DNA of 64,000 nucleotides from Mycolicibacterium sp. MU0050 (GTDB lineage: Bacteria > Actinomycetota > Actinomycetes > Mycobacteriales > Mycobacteriaceae): positions 2,852,001-2,916,000 of the forward strand of contig NZ_OY726395.1 of NCBI RefSeq assembly GCF_963378085.1, read 5' to 3'. The first letter of the stretch is position 1. Each line of letters begins with the position of its first letter. Below, piece after piece: positions 17,759 through 28,094 of the stretch. The notes beneath the pieces were generated by a model. It worked only from the letters and a program-made list of their open reading frames with translations. It had not been told where the DNA came from and did no database searches. The position numbers and the translations under genes were made by a program.

Positions 17759-18382
17759 TCACGCGTCGAGGTGCTGGTCGTCGTCGAGATGCTTGTTGTG
17801 CCGGCGTTCGTCGCCGATGGTCGTCGAGGTGCCGTGCGCCGGTAGTACCACGGTGTCGTCGTCGAGTACCAGCAGTTTTTCCCTGACCGATCTCAGCAGT
17901 TGCCGGCGGTCACCCTCGCACCCGGGTCCGCCCACGGTGCGAAAGCCCAGCGTGTGTCCGGTGAACACCACCGGGGCCGGGCCCTCGTCGGTGTCGGCCA
18001 GCACCCGGTAGACCAGCGCGCCCGCGGTCTGTCCCGGGGTGTGGGCCACCTGCACGTCGATGCCGGCGAGCTGGACCTGGTCGCCGTCGGCGAGGTCACG
18101 CAGGATCTCCGGCGGATCGGTGAGCAGGTCGCGGTCGGCGGGATGCAGGTACACCGGGATGTCCCACCCCGCACACAGGTCGAATGCCGACCCGGTGACC
18201 TCGCGGCGGCCGCTGGTCAGCAGCACCGCCGCCGGAGTCAGCTCGTTGACCGCGAAGTAGTACTCCAGCGTGGGCACGGCGTCGTCGCCCGGGTCGATGA
18301 CGATCGCGGCCGCGTCGGGTCGCGGCGCCAGCAGATAACAGTTCGTTTCGGCGGCGCCGGCGGCAAACCCGGTGATCAGCAC
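17759..18382 (-). CDS. Degenerate metallo-beta-lactamase-fold protein (Rv2581c position), metal motif lost
   Basis: 207 residues from GTG 18382 ([10 protein letters not shown]), the start matching the usual MLITGFPAG of glyoxalase II-like mycobacterial proteins at this locus. Fold landmarks are kept: [20 protein letters not shown], and [11 protein letters not shown]. The metal site is not. The family motif THGHxDH is TSGRREV at residues 56-62. HTPGHT has become HTPGQT (118) and the bridging FTGDT is FTGHT (143). Only His183 of the usual set remains. The reading frame is intact, so the protein is probably made but cannot bind two zinc ions in the normal way. It is likely cotranscribed with hisS. 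Confidence 0.85.
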   Translation of the reverse strand: MLITGFAAGAAETNCYLLAPRPDAAAIVIDPGDDAVPTLEYYFAVNELTPAAVLLTSGRREVTGSAFDLCAGWDIPVYLHPADRDLLTDPPEILRDLADGDQVQLAGIDVQVAHTPGQTAGALVYRVLADTDEGPAPVVFTGHTLGFRTVGGPGCEGDRRQLLRSVREKLLVLDDDTVVLPAHGTSTTIGDERRHNKHLDDDQHLDA

Positions 18383-18493
18383 GCAAACCAGTGTCGCACC
18401 CCGGTCACCGCGGGTCGGACGGCGCATCCTCAGGGGCAGCTGGCACACTCGTTTCGAGCATATTCACCCGGCAGAGGTTGGAGGGCATCGGCA

Positions 18494-19375
18494 GTGCCGA
18501 CTAACGAACAGCGACGCGAGAACGCCAAGCGCAAGCTAGAGCGGCAGCTCGAACGGCGGGCGGAGAAGGCCAAGAAGCGCCGGATGATGGCGATCATCGG
18601 CGGCGCCACCGCCGTCGTCGTGCTGATCGCGGCGGTCGTCGCCACCGTGCTGCTCACCAGGGACGACTCGGGCGACTCGACGGCGGCGACGAGCGCCGAG
18701 GACCCGTTCGCCACCACCGGGGTCCCCGAGCCTGCCGCCGACGGCCAGCTGCCGGCGTTCACCCCGACCGCGGACACCGGCGCCGACTGCCAGTACCCGG
18801 CCTCGCGCGAACCCAGCAAGCCGAACGAACCGCCGCGGACCGGACGGGTGCCCACCGATCCGGCGCAGGTCAGCGTCAGCATGGAGACCAACCAGGGCAA
18901 CGTCGGCCTGATGCTGGACAACGCCAAGTCGCCGTGCACGGTCAACAGCTTCGTCAGCCTGGCGCAGCAGGGTTACTTCGACGACACCGTGTGCCACCGA
19001 CTGACCACCACCCCCGGCCTGTCGGTGCTGCAGTGCGGCGACCCGACCGGCTCCGGCTCGGGTGGGCCCGGCTACCAATTCCCCAACGAGTACCCCACCA
19101 ACCAGTACCCGGCCGGCAGCCCGGCCGCCCAGAGCCCGGTGGTGTACCCGCGCGGCACCCTGGCGATGGCCAACGCCGGTCCGGGCACCAACGGCAGCCA
19201 GTTCTTCCTGGTGTACGCGGATTCGCAGCTGCCGCCGCAGTACACGGTGTTCGGCACCATCGACGAGACCGGCCTGGGCACCCTGGACCGGGTGGCCAAC
19301 GCGGGCGTGGAAGGCGGGGCCGCCGACGGCGCCCCGGCCAACGAGGTCCGGATCACCTCCGTGGCGCTGGACTGA
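18494..19375 (+). CDS. ppiB: Membrane-anchored cyclophilin-type peptidyl-prolyl isomerase
   Basis: 293 residues from GTG 18494, with a GGAGGG ribosome binding site 8 nt upstream. Order: basic coiled N-terminus (about 30 residues, Arg/Lys/Glu-rich), one membrane helix near residues 32-52, a Pro/Thr/Ser-rich linker, then the cyclophilin domain from about residue 128. The core has VCHRLTT, QCGDPTGSGSGGPGYQFPNEY and ANAGPGTNGSQFF, the conserved active-site segments. The catalytic Arg position of human CypA (FHR) appears as CHR here. It should help fold exported proteins on the outer face. Divergent from the degenerate MBL gene. Confidence 0.88.
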   Translation: MPTNEQRRENAKRKLERQLERRAEKAKKRRMMAIIGGATAVVVLIAAVVATVLLTRDDSGDSTAATSAEDPFATTGVPEPAADGQLPAFTPTADTGADCQYPASREPSKPNEPPRTGRVPTDPAQVSVSMETNQGNVGLMLDNAKSPCTVNSFVSLAQQGYFDDTVCHRLTTTPGLSVLQCGDPTGSGSGGPGYQFPNEYPTNQYPAGSPAAQSPVVYPRGTLAMANAGPGTNGSQFFLVYADSQLPPQYTVFGTIDETGLGTLDRVANAGVEGGAADGAPANEVRITSVALD

Positions 19376-19377
19376 CC

Positions 19378-19719
19378 GTGGGCCGGCCCGGCTATCCGTA
19401 CGGCCCCTACCAGCCGGGGCCGTACGGTCCGCCGCGGCGCCCGACAAACGCGATGGCCATCATCGCGCTGGTCAGTTCGCTGGTCTTCGCGCCGCTGGGC
19501 ATCGTGTTCGGGCACATCTCGCTGTCGCAGATCAAGCGCACCGGCGAGGAGGGGCGCGGGCTGGCCATGGCGGGCTTGGCGATCGGCTACATCATGGTGA
19601 TCACCGTCGTGCTGTTCCTGCTGCTGGCGGTGATCCTCATCTCGATGGCCCCGCGCGACGACGCCCCGTACGGCGACACCCCAGGCATCAGCTACAGCGC
19701 GGCTGCGCCCTACGCCTGA
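19378..19719 (+). CDS. DUF4190-type small membrane protein
   Basis: 113 residues from GTG 19378, 2 nt after the cyclophilin stop, so probably translated from the same message. The N-terminal 20 residues are Pro/Gly/Tyr-rich (PGYPYGPYQPGPYG), followed by two membrane helices with the DUF4190 signature PLGIVFGHISLSQIKRTGEEGRG between them. A short acidic outer tail ends the protein. Role unknown. Confidence 0.75.
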   Translation: MGRPGYPYGPYQPGPYGPPRRPTNAMAIIALVSSLVFAPLGIVFGHISLSQIKRTGEEGRGLAMAGLAIGYIMVITVVLFLLLAVILISMAPRDDAPYGDTPGISYSAAAPYA

Positions 19720-19720
19720 C

Positions 19721-22102
19721 CTACGCCGCAGAAGTCACCCGGTAGACGTCGTAGACGCCCTCGACGTTGCGGACCACGTTCAGAACGTGGCCGAGGTGTT
19801 TGGGGTCGCCCATCTCGAAGGTGAAGCGGCTGACGGCAACCCGGTCGTCTGAGGTGGTCACCTGCGCGGACAGGATGTTGACCTTCTCGTCGGCCAGCAC
19901 CCGCGTGACGTCGGAGAGCAACCGATGCCGGTCCAGTGCCTCGACCTGGATCGCCACCAGGAACACCGACGTGGGACCGGGTGCCCAGTGCACCTCGATG
20001 ATCCGCTCGGACTGCTCCTGCAGGGATTCCGCATTGGTGCAGTCGGTGCGGTGGACGCTGACTCCCCCGCCGCGGGTGACGAACCCCATGATCTCGTCGC
20101 CGGGCACCGGGGTGCAGCACTTGGCCAGCTTCGAGAGCACGCCCGGGGCACCGGGCACCGACACCCCGACGTCCTCGCTACTGCGTTGGCGCACCGGCAG
20201 ATTCGACGGTGTCGACCGTTCGGCGATCGCGTCCTCGGCGTCGTCGGCGCCACCGAGGTGCGCGATCAGCCGCTGCACCACATGCTGGGCGGAGATGTGT
20301 CCCTCGCCGACGGCGGTGTACAGCGCGGACACGTCGGCGTAGCGCAGCTCGCGCGCCAGCGCCACCATCGACTCGCCGTTGACCAAGCGCTGCAAGGGAA
20401 GTCCGCCGCGGCGCACCTCGCGCGCGATGGCGTCCTTGCCGGATTCCAGCGCCTCCTCGCGACGTTCCTTGGCGAACCACTGCCGGATCTTGGCCTTGGC
20501 CCGCGGCGAGACGACGAAGCCCTGCCAGTCCCGGGACGGGCCTGCGTTCGGGGCCTTGGAGGTGAAAACCTCCACCACTTCCCCGTTTTCGAGTTTGCGC
20601 TCCAGGGCGACCAGTCGGCCGTTGACCCGTGCCCCGATGCAGCGGTGGCCCACCTCGGTGTGGACCGCGTAGGCGAAGTCCACCGGAGTGGACCCCGTCG
20701 GCAGGGTGATCACATCGCCCTTCGGGGTGAAGACGAAGATCTCCTGGACCGCCAGGTCGTAGCGCAGCGATTCGAGGAACTCACCCGGGTCGGCAGCCTC
20801 CCGCTGCCAGTCGAGCAGCTGCCGCATCCAGGCCATGTCGTCGATCTCCGCGGCGGCGTGGCTGACCGGAACACCGTTGCGGCCCTTGGCCTCTTTGTAT
20901 CGCCAATGCGCGGCGATGCCGTACTCCGCGGTGCGGTGCATGTCACGGGTGCGGATCTGCACCTCCAGCGGCTTGCCCTCCGGACCGACGACGGTGGTGT
21001 GCAGCGACTGGTAGACACCGAACCGCGGCTGCGCGATGTAGTCCTTGAACCGGCCTGCCATCGGCTGCCACAGCGAATGCACCACGCCGACGGCGGCGTA
21101 ACAGTCGCGGATCTCCTCGCACAGGATCCGCACGCCCACCAGGTCGTGGATGTCGTCGAAGTCGCGGCCCTTGACGATCATCTTCTGATAGATCGACCAG
21201 TAGTGCTTGGGGCGGCTCTCCACCGTCGCGTCGATCCGCGAAGCATTCAGCGTCGCAACGATTTCCGCGCGAACCCGGGCCAGATAGGTGTCCCGAGACG
21301 GCGCCCGGTCGGCCACCAGCCGGACGATCTCCTCGTACCGCTTGGGATGCAGGATGGCGAAGGACAGATCCTCCAGCTCCCACTTGACCGTGGCCATGCC
21401 GAGCCGATGCGCCAGCGGGGCAATGACTTCCAGCGTCTCACGCGCCTTGCGGGCCTGCTTCTCCGGCGGCAGGAACCGCATGGTGCGCATGTTGTGCAGC
21501 CGGTCGGCGACCTTGATCACCAGCACCCGCGGATCCCGGGCCATCGCGATGATCATCTTGCGGATGGTCTCGGCCTCGGCCGCGGTCCCGAGCACCACCC
21601 GGTCCAGCTTGGTGACCCCGTCGACGAGGTGCGCGACCTCCTCACCGAAGTCGGCGGTCAGCGTCTCCAGCGAATAGCCGGTGTCCTCGACGGTGTCGTG
21701 CAGCAGGGCGGCGACCAGCGTGGTGGTGTCCATGCCCAACTCGGCCAGGATGTTGGCCACCGCCAGCGGATGCGTGATGTACGGGTCACCGGAGCGCCGC
21801 ATCTGGGTGGCGTGGCGCTCCTCGGCGACCGCGTACGCCCGCTGCAGCATCGACAGGTCGGCCTTGGGGTAGATCTCCCGGTGCACCGCCACCAGCGGCT
21901 CCAGCACCGGGTTGATGGTGCTGCGCTGTGCGGTCATCCGGCGGGCCAACCGGGCCCGCACCCGACGCGACGCGCTGGTCGACGGGCGTCCCGGGGTCTG
22001 GGCCGGTGGCTGCTCGGCGGGCGGCACCGCAACCGGACTGTTCTCCGCGGCCGCGACCGTCTGCTGCTCCTCGGCCACCTCCGTCACCTCCGCTCGCACC
22101 AA
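19721..22102 (-). CDS. rel: Bifunctional (p)ppGpp synthetase/hydrolase Rel
   Basis: 793 residues, close to the M. tuberculosis Rel length. Domains in order: low-complexity N-terminus to about 60; HD hydrolase with HDTVED at 135-140; synthetase domain with GRFKDYIA and [11 protein letters not shown] domain ([22 protein letters not shown]); helical and zinc-finger region with [12 protein letters not shown]-terminal ACT domain. It makes and degrades the stringent-response alarmone on the ribosome. Both catalytic halves look intact. It ends 1 nt beyond the convergent DUF4190 gene stop and is followed upstream by apt, the standard mycobacterial order. Confidence 0.96.
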   Translation of the reverse strand: MVRAEVTEVAEEQQTVAAAENSPVAVPPAEQPPAQTPGRPSTSASRRVRARLARRMTAQRSTINPVLEPLVAVHREIYPKADLSMLQRAYAVAEERHATQMRRSGDPYITHPLAVANILAELGMDTTTLVAALLHDTVEDTGYSLETLTADFGEEVAHLVDGVTKLDRVVLGTAAEAETIRKMIIAMARDPRVLVIKVADRLHNMRTMRFLPPEKQARKARETLEVIAPLAHRLGMATVKWELEDLSFAILHPKRYEEIVRLVADRAPSRDTYLARVRAEIVATLNASRIDATVESRPKHYWSIYQKMIVKGRDFDDIHDLVGVRILCEEIRDCYAAVGVVHSLWQPMAGRFKDYIAQPRFGVYQSLHTTVVGPEGKPLEVQIRTRDMHRTAEYGIAAHWRYKEAKGRNGVPVSHAAAEIDDMAWMRQLLDWQREAADPGEFLESLRYDLAVQEIFVFTPKGDVITLPTGSTPVDFAYAVHTEVGHRCIGARVNGRLVALERKLENGEVVEVFTSKAPNAGPSRDWQGFVVSPRAKAKIRQWFAKERREEALESGKDAIAREVRRGGLPLQRLVNGESMVALARELRYADVSALYTAVGEGHISAQHVVQRLIAHLGGADDAEDAIAERSTPSNLPVRQRSSEDVGVSVPGAPGVLSKLAKCCTPVPGDEIMGFVTRGGGVSVHRTDCTNAESLQEQSERIIEVHWAPGPTSVFLVAIQVEALDRHRLLSDVTRVLADEKVNILSAQVTTSDDRVAVSRFTFEMGDPKHLGHVLNVVRNVEGVYDVYRVTSAA

Positions 22103-22134
22103 CGCCTGAGCACCCCAGACTAGTCCCCGGGACC

Positions 22135-22665
22135 TCAGACGGCGTGCAGGCTGGTCACCGACAGCGGCGCCACCGCCGCGCGGCCGCCCAGCTCGGCGAG
22201 CTCCAGCACGACGGCCGCGCCCGGAACCGTGGCCCCGGCGCGCTCCAGCAGACGCAACGCGGCCAGCAGGGTGCCCCCGGTGGCCAGCACGTCGTCGATG
22301 ACGAACACCGATCGGCCGGCCAGGGCGATCCCGTCGGCGGGGATCTCCAGCGTGGCGGTGCCGTATTCGAGGGCGTATTCCTCGCGGTGCACCGGCGGCG
22401 GTAGTTTCCCGCCCTTGCGCACGGCCAGCACGCCGGTGCCCATCTTGATGGCGACCGCGGCTCCGAGCAGGAAACCCCGCGCGTCCAGGCCGGCGATCAG
22501 GTCGGCCCCGGCGGCGGCCTCGGCGAGCGCGCAGGTGACGGCGTCCAGGCCGCGGCTGTCGGCCAGCAGCGGGGTGAGGTCCTTGAACTGCACACCCGGC
22601 TCGGGAAAGTCGGCGACCTCCCGCGTCATCGATGCGACCAGGGCACCGATCTCGGTGTCGGTCAT
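22135..22665 (-). CDS. apt: Adenine phosphoribosyltransferase
   Basis: 176 residues. The PRPP-binding loop [12 protein letters not shown] is clear, and the N-terminal half has [17 protein letters not shown], a strong Apt signature. It converts adenine and PRPP to AMP for purine salvage. It sits 32 nt before rel and 19 nt after the peptide-binding lipoprotein gene on the same strand, so one transcript is likely. Confidence 0.93.
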   Translation of the reverse strand: MTDTEIGALVASMTREVADFPEPGVQFKDLTPLLADSRGLDAVTCALAEAAAGADLIAGLDARGFLLGAAVAIKMGTGVLAVRKGGKLPPPVHREEYALEYGTATLEIPADGIALAGRSVFVIDDVLATGGTLLAALRLLERAGATVPGAAVVLELAELGGRAAVAPLSVTSLHAV

Positions 22666-22684
22666 GCGCCGATCATTCCGGAGC

Positions 22685-24346
22685 TCATTTCCGCAGCACC
22701 CAGCGGTCCATGTTCCAGCCCGCGCCCCAGCGCGTCGGGTTGCTGCTCACCGCGTAGGCCTTCGACGAGACCAGCAGGGTGCGCTGCTGGCGGTACAGCG
22801 GCAGGGTGGGCATGTCGTTCCACAGCACCGGCGCGCCCTCGGCCAGCAACCGGACCTGCTCCTTGGGGTCCACGGTGATGGCCAATTCGCTGATGATCCG
22901 GTCGATCTGACCGTTGGCGTAGCGCGACAGGTTGTCCCCGTTGCCGGCGAACAAGGTGTAGGCGTCCACGGCCGAGGCGCCGCTGGAGCCGGCGCCCGTG
23001 GCGCCGCCGGTGCTCGCGATCAGGACGTCGATCTGCCCGTCGAGCAGGGCCCGCGGGCCGACCGTCTCCGCGCCGGCATCCTGCACGGTGATGCCCGCCG
23101 GCGCGCACGCCTTCGCGATGGCTCCGACGGTGGCCGCCAGCCGCGCGTTCGGCGTCTGGTATCCGATGCGCACGTTCAACGGTGCCCCGCCGAGGGCGTC
23201 GCGGGCGGCATCGGGATTGCCGATCAGGAACTGGCCGGCCTCGGGGATGCCCTCGGCCTGGGTGAGCGCGTCCTCGGCCGCCGGGTTGAGCCGTGAATTA
23301 CTCACCGGCGCTTCGGCGCTGCGGGCGATCGCGTCCCGCGGGGTGCAGAACGCCAGCGCCCGGCGGGCCTCCACCGGCGCCAGCGGCCCCTGCGGCGCGA
23401 AGATGAGCTGCTCGATGCCCGCCGAGGCGAACTCCACCCGCTCGTAGCCGTCGGGCGTGGTGAGCGTGCCGGAGGAGCCGGCGGCGATGTCGACGATGTC
23501 GAAGGTCGCGTCGTTGATCCGGTCCTGCACCTCGATGCCGTGCGGCCAGACGATCACCCTCGGCGTCTCGGCCGGAGTGCCCCACCATTTCTCGTTGGTC
23601 ACCAGGACCACCGAGCCGTCCTCGCGCACCGCCTCGATCCGGTAGGGACCCGAGGACGGGAAGTGCTTGAGGTCGATGTCCGGCTTCAGGTCCCACAGCG
23701 TGTTCCACAACCCGGCGATCCGGTCGATCTGCGCGATGTCGTTGGCCTGGATGGCGGTGGTGACGCCGCCCTCGCCGAGCCCCAGCTCGTCGGCCAGCAC
23801 GTGCGAGGGCAGCAGGCTGGTGGCGGTGAACAGCTGGGTGAATTCGGCGAAGTTGCGCTCCACGGCGAACGACACCCGCGCCCGCTTCTGGCCGGGTGCG
23901 CAGTCGATGGCGGCGATGTCGATGTAGCCGGCGCGGCTCGCCGACTGGAACGCCGGGTACCGACCGGACTGCGCCGCCCAGGTCAGCACCATGTCGTCAC
24001 AGGTGATCGGCTTGCCGTCGGAATAGACGGCGTTGTCGGCGATCTGGTAGTCGAGCACCAGCGGCTCCCGGCCGACCACCGAGATGGAGCCGAAGTCGTT
24101 GTCGGCCACCACTTGTCCGTCCGGGCCGTGGTAGCCGAACCCGCTGAGCACCCGGGCGAATGCCTGCGGCCCCGCGGAGGCGGAGCCGACGACGGAGTTG
24201 GTGTTGTAGGTGATCAGGGTGCCGTCGACGGCGTAGTCGATCTGGTCCTGCGCGCCGCTGCCACAGCCCACCAACGCCGCCACCAGCACGGCGATCACCG
24301 CCATCGCCGCTGCGGCGGGCCGTCGTCGCATTCGCGCCATGCTCAC
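22685..24346 (-). CDS. Oligopeptide-type solute-binding lipoprotein (SBP_bac_5 family)
   Basis: 553 residues. Start GTG 24346 or ATG 24340; both precede a basic N-terminus and a lipobox LVGC with Cys28. The mature protein has the extended fold of family 5 binding proteins (DppA/OppA), with [12 protein letters not shown] and [16 protein letters not shown]. No permease or ATPase genes are adjacent, so its partner transporter is elsewhere or absent. It stops 19 nt before apt and starts 2 nt after secF. The locus order secF, this gene, apt, rel is conserved in mycobacteria. Confidence 0.88.
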   Translation of the reverse strand: MSMARMRRRPAAAAMAVIAVLVAALVGCGSGAQDQIDYAVDGTLITYNTNSVVGSASAGPQAFARVLSGFGYHGPDGQVVADNDFGSISVVGREPLVLDYQIADNAVYSDGKPITCDDMVLTWAAQSGRYPAFQSASRAGYIDIAAIDCAPGQKRARVSFAVERNFAEFTQLFTATSLLPSHVLADELGLGEGGVTTAIQANDIAQIDRIAGLWNTLWDLKPDIDLKHFPSSGPYRIEAVREDGSVVLVTNEKWWGTPAETPRVIVWPHGIEVQDRINDATFDIVDIAAGSSGTLTTPDGYERVEFASAGIEQLIFAPQGPLAPVEARRALAFCTPRDAIARSAEAPVSNSRLNPAAEDALTQAEGIPEAGQFLIGNPDAARDALGGAPLNVRIGYQTPNARLAATVGAIAKACAPAGITVQDAGAETVGPRALLDGQIDVLIASTGGATGAGSSGASAVDAYTLFAGNGDNLSRYANGQIDRIISELAITVDPKEQVRLLAEGAPVLWNDMPTLPLYRQQRTLLVSSKAYAVSSNPTRWGAGWNMDRWVLRK

Positions 24347-24348
24347 AC

Positions 24349-25632
24349 CTACGGTTGCGGGTTGCGCTTACCCGAGGGCCGCCCGGTGCGTCGCGCCGAG
24401 GGCCGGGACGGACGGCTGGGCCGCGCCCCGGGTGCCGGGGTGCGCGTCGCCGTCGCCTTCGCAACCACCGTGTCGTCGGCCGAAGCGGTGTCGTCGGCCT
24501 CGGCGGTGTCGTCGTCGGCGGACTCGTCGGTGTCGGAGTTCCCGGCCGCCCGCGCCCGCTTGCGCATGACGCGGCGGGTGTGGTTACGGACCTGCTCGGT
24601 GCGCTCCCGCATCGTCACCAGCAGCGGGGTGGCGAAGAAGATCGACGAGTAGCAGCCCACGATGACGCCGACCAACTGCACCAGCGCCAGGTCCTTGAGG
24701 GTGCCGACACCCAACAGCCAGACCGCGACCACGATCAGAGCGATGATCGGCAACACCGAGATGACCGTGGTGTTGATGGACCGCATGAAGGTCTGGTTCA
24801 CCGCGAGGTTCGCGTGTTCGGCGTAGGTGCGTCGGGTGGTGTGCTCGAAGCCCTCGGTGTTCTCCTCGACCTTGTCGAACACGATCACCGTGTCGTAGAG
24901 CGAGAAGCCCAGGATGGTGAGCAGGCCGATCACTGTCGCGGGCGTGACCTCGAATCCGACCAGGGCGTAGATGCCGGCGGTCACGATCAGGTCGAAGAAC
25001 ATCGTCGCCATCGCGGCGGTCGCCATGTACCGCTCGTAGCGCACCGTGATGTAGACGGTGACGATCAGGACGAAGACCAGCAGCGCGATCAGCGCCTTCT
25101 GGGTGATCTGCCCGCCCCAGGTTTCGGACACCGCCGAGTCGCTGACCGCCAGCGGGCTCGGCTGACCGTCGGCGCCGAGTGGCTGGAAGGCCTCGAAGAG
25201 CGCCTCCCGCAGCGCGGCCGTCTGCTCGTTGTCCAGGGTCTCCGAGCGGATCTGGACGGTGGCCGAGGAGCCGCTGCCCACGATGACCACCGACTCCGGC
25301 TCGGTGCCGATGGTGTCGGTGAACACCGTCTCCACCTGCTCGACGGTGACCTCACCGCGGGGCATCGAGACCTTGGTCCCGCCTTCGAAGTCGATGCCGA
25401 AGGTGAAGCCGCGCAGCAGCATCGCCCCGATGGCGATCGCGACGATCGCGCCGCTGATGAGGAACCACATCTTGCGCCGGCCGACGACCTCGAACGCGCC
25501 GGTGCCGGTGTAGAGCCGGGTGAACAGGCTGTGTTTCGGCAGGGCGGCGCCGGTGGCCGGGGCCTCCTCGGCGCTGCTCTCGGTCACCTCGGGATCGGTA
25601 TCTGCTGTCATCTCGCTCTTCTTGCCGGCCAT
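24349..25632 (-). CDS. secF: Protein translocase subunit SecF
   Basis: 427 residues. The SecF signature is visible after the first helix: GIDFEGGTKV, followed by the outer domain and then GFSLYDTVIVFDKVEEN in the membrane block. Six membrane helices are expected. The last 90 residues are cytoplasmic and rich in Ala, Asp, Thr and Arg, longer than in most bacteria. With SecD it uses the proton gradient to pull exported proteins across the membrane. It starts 4 nt after secD ends. Confidence 0.95.
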   Translation of the reverse strand: MAGKKSEMTADTDPEVTESSAEEAPATGAALPKHSLFTRLYTGTGAFEVVGRRKMWFLISGAIVAIAIGAMLLRGFTFGIDFEGGTKVSMPRGEVTVEQVETVFTDTIGTEPESVVIVGSGSSATVQIRSETLDNEQTAALREALFEAFQPLGADGQPSPLAVSDSAVSETWGGQITQKALIALLVFVLIVTVYITVRYERYMATAAMATMFFDLIVTAGIYALVGFEVTPATVIGLLTILGFSLYDTVIVFDKVEENTEGFEHTTRRTYAEHANLAVNQTFMRSINTTVISVLPIIALIVVAVWLLGVGTLKDLALVQLVGVIVGCYSSIFFATPLLVTMRERTEQVRNHTRRVMRKRARAAGNSDTDESADDDTAEADDTASADDTVVAKATATRTPAPGARPSRPSRPSARRTGRPSGKRNPQP

Positions 25633-25636
25633 CGCG

Positions 25637-27475
25637 TTACCCCCGTCCCGCCGAATGGGCTGCCGCCCGACGCTCGCGCGCGATCTGCTGCACCGCGCCC
25701 AAACCGTTGAACGACGGCTTGGCCATGATTGTCGACTTGGACGCCAGGTACACCAGCGGCCAGGTCACCAGGAACACCACGACGACGTCGAGGATGGTGG
25801 TCAGTCCGAGGGTGAACGCGAAGCCCTTGACCTGGCCGACGGCCAGGAAGTACAGCACCGCCGCGGCGATGAAGCTGACCGCGTTGCCGGACAGGATCGT
25901 CTTCCGGGCGCGCGCCCAGCCTCGAGGTACCGCGGAGCGGAACGTTCGACCCTCGCGGATCTCGTCCTTGATGCGCTCGAAGAACACCACGAACGAGTCG
26001 GCGGTCATACCGATACCGATCACCAGACCGGCGATGCCCGCGAGGTCCAGCGTGTAGCCGATGTATCGGCCCAGTAGCACCAGCAGCGCGTAGACGAACG
26101 CGCCGGAGGCCACCAGCGACAGCGCCACCAGAACGCCCAGCGCCCGGTAATACAGCAGCGCGTAGACCAGCGTCAGGGCCAGACCCACGGCGCCGGCGAT
26201 CAGGCCCGCCCGCAGGGACGACAATCCCAGTGTGGCGGAGACGGTTTCGGCCTCCGAGGACTCGAAGGACAGCGGCAGCGAACCGTACTTCAGGACGTTG
26301 GCCAGCTCGCGCGAATCGTTGGCGTTGAAGTTGCCGGTGATCTGGGTGCGCCCACCGGGGATCGCCTGCCGGATCTGGGGGGCGCTGACGACCTGCGAGT
26401 CCAGGGTGAACGCGGTCTGGGTGCCGACGTTGGCCGCGGTGAAGTCCGCCCAGGTGTCGACGGCCGCGCCGGTGAACTCCAGGTCGACGACGTACTGGCC
26501 GCCCTGCTGATCGAACCCGGAGGTGGCGTTCTTGATGTCCTCGCCGCTGATGATCGAGGGCTCCAGCACGTAGACCGTGCTGTCGTCGGTGGAGCAGGTG
26601 ACCAGGGGCAGCGCTGGGTCGTCGTTGCCGGCCAGGACGTCTTCCTGACCGCAGCGCTCCGCGACGTAGGGCACGGCCAGGTACATCAGGATGTTCTGGT
26701 TGGTGTTCTGGCGCAGTTGCTTCTCGAAGTTGATCCGTCCGGCGAGGTCCTTGCGGGCCTCCGGCGACGGGGTCGCGTCGGTGCCCGCGGGGGCGTCGGT
26801 GGGCTCGGGCTCGGCCGGCGCCTCGTTCGGATCGGGAGCCGGGGTGGGGCTCGGCGCGGGCTCCAGCGGGTACGGCCGCGGCTGCGGCGCCGGGGCGGGA
26901 GCCTCTCCGGCCGGTGGCAGCTGCTCGGCCGGCAGACCCGGAACGTCGGGCGCGGCGGGGGCACCGGGCGCGGCGGGGGCACCCGGCAGGCCCGGGATTT
27001 CGGGCATGCCCGGCAAGCCTGGCATCTCCGGCAGTCCGGGCTGCTGGCCGGGAGCGCCTTCGCCGCCCTGCTCGGCGGCCGCGCGCAGCTGATCGGCGGG
27101 GTAGGCCTGCGCCACCGGGCGGACGAACAGCCGCGCGGTCTGGCCCAGGTTGCGCGCCTCGTTGCCGTCGTTACCGGGAACGGTGATCACCAGGTTGTCG
27201 CCGTCGATGATCACCTCGGATCCCGACACACCCAGCCCGTCGACGCGGGAGGTGATGATCTGCTGCGCCTGCAGCAGGGCTTCCCTGGTGGGCGCGGAGC
27301 CGTCCGGCGTCCGCGCGGTCAGCGTGACGCGGGTACCACCCTGCAGGTCGATACCCAGCTTGGGTTCGGCCTCTTTGTTCCCGGTGAAGAACACCAGCAG
27401 GAAAGCGCCGATGAGAAATACCAGGAACAGCGACAGGTAGCGGTACGGATGCACCGGCGCCGTAGACGATGCCAC
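25637..27475 (-). CDS. secD: Protein translocase subunit SecD with a collagen-like Pro/Gly insert
   Basis: 612 residues. Conserved features: [12 protein letters not shown] after the first helix, [28 protein letters not shown] type segments, and the membrane block with [13 protein letters not shown]. Mycobacterial SecD proteins carry a proline-rich insertion in the first outer domain; here it spans about residues 138-240. Unusually, its first part is a run of Gly-Leu-Pro and Met-Pro-Gly triplets (about 147-182). Overall length is about 40 residues more than the M. tuberculosis protein. Upstream is yajC (86-nt gap), downstream secF. Confidence 0.95.
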   Translation of the reverse strand: MASSTAPVHPYRYLSLFLVFLIGAFLLVFFTGNKEAEPKLGIDLQGGTRVTLTARTPDGSAPTREALLQAQQIITSRVDGLGVSGSEVIIDGDNLVITVPGNDGNEARNLGQTARLFVRPVAQAYPADQLRAAAEQGGEGAPGQQPGLPEMPGLPGMPEIPGLPGAPAAPGAPAAPDVPGLPAEQLPPAGEAPAPAPQPRPYPLEPAPSPTPAPDPNEAPAEPEPTDAPAGTDATPSPEARKDLAGRINFEKQLRQNTNQNILMYLAVPYVAERCGQEDVLAGNDDPALPLVTCSTDDSTVYVLEPSIISGEDIKNATSGFDQQGGQYVVDLEFTGAAVDTWADFTAANVGTQTAFTLDSQVVSAPQIRQAIPGGRTQITGNFNANDSRELANVLKYGSLPLSFESSEAETVSATLGLSSLRAGLIAGAVGLALTLVYALLYYRALGVLVALSLVASGAFVYALLVLLGRYIGYTLDLAGIAGLVIGIGMTADSFVVFFERIKDEIREGRTFRSAVPRGWARARKTILSGNAVSFIAAAVLYFLAVGQVKGFAFTLGLTTILDVVVVFLVTWPLVYLASKSTIMAKPSFNGLGAVQQIARERRAAAHSAGRG

Positions 27476-27561
27476 GTTTTTGTGTCTCCTCGGTGTTCGT
27501 CTCGGGCGGTCGGTTCGCCCGCAACCGCAAAGGGTACGTGCCCGCCCCTTCGCTCAGTTGG

Positions 27562-27885
27562 TCAGCGGCCGGTGTCGAAGGACGTGTCGCTGTCGGTGGT
27601 CTCGATCTCGTCTTCCGGCTCGTCGACCTCGGGCTCGATCTTGTCGCGGATGGCCAGCTTCATCCAGGTGGTGACCACGCCCGGGGCGATCTCCAGGTCG
27701 ACATAGTCGTCGGTGATCGCGGTGATGGTGGCCTGCAGGCCGGAGGTGGTGTGCACCCGGTCCCCGATACGCAGCGATTCGTGCAGGTCAATCGTGGCTT
27801 GCATGGCCTTGCGCTGACGGCGCGACGCAAAGAACATGAACGCGCCCAGGATGATGATCAGCGGTAAAAGAGTGATGATTTCCAT
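27562..27885 (-). CDS. yajC: Preprotein translocase accessory subunit YajC
   Basis: 107 residues. One N-terminal membrane helix (IITLLPLIIILGAFMFF), a basic stretch SRRQRKAMQ, then the YajC core SLRIGDRVHTTSGLQATI and an acidic C-terminal tail. It associates with SecD and SecF. Gene order yajC, secD, secF on one strand indicates an operon; divergent from gabT across 209 bp. Confidence 0.93.
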   Translation of the reverse strand: MEIITLLPLIIILGAFMFFASRRQRKAMQATIDLHESLRIGDRVHTTSGLQATITAITDDYVDLEIAPGVVTTWMKLAIRDKIEPEVDEPEDEIETTDSDTSFDTGR

Positions 27886-28082
27886 GACGTTCCAACGTCT
27901 CCTCGAGCTTGTGAAGCGGTCTGTGATGAAGTCGCGTCCCGCTTGCTCGGCAGCAGGTCAACGGGCCTCGTATGTGCATAGTGTGCCATTGCGGCACGAC
28001 GACAATCCCGACCGGTCGCTCCGGGCCCTTGGGCGGCTCGCGCCGAGGACGCGAAACCGATCGAGGTGACGCGTGGCCAGAC

Positions 28083-28088
28083 TACGCT
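28083..28088 (+). promoter_or_regulatory. Predicted -10 box (TACGCT) for leaderless gabT
   Basis: TACGCT fits TANNNT and is followed by 6 nt and then GTG 28095. No ribosome binding site or credible -35 box is seen, the usual look of a leaderless mycobacterial start. Confidence 0.5.
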
Positions 28089-28094
28089 CGATGC

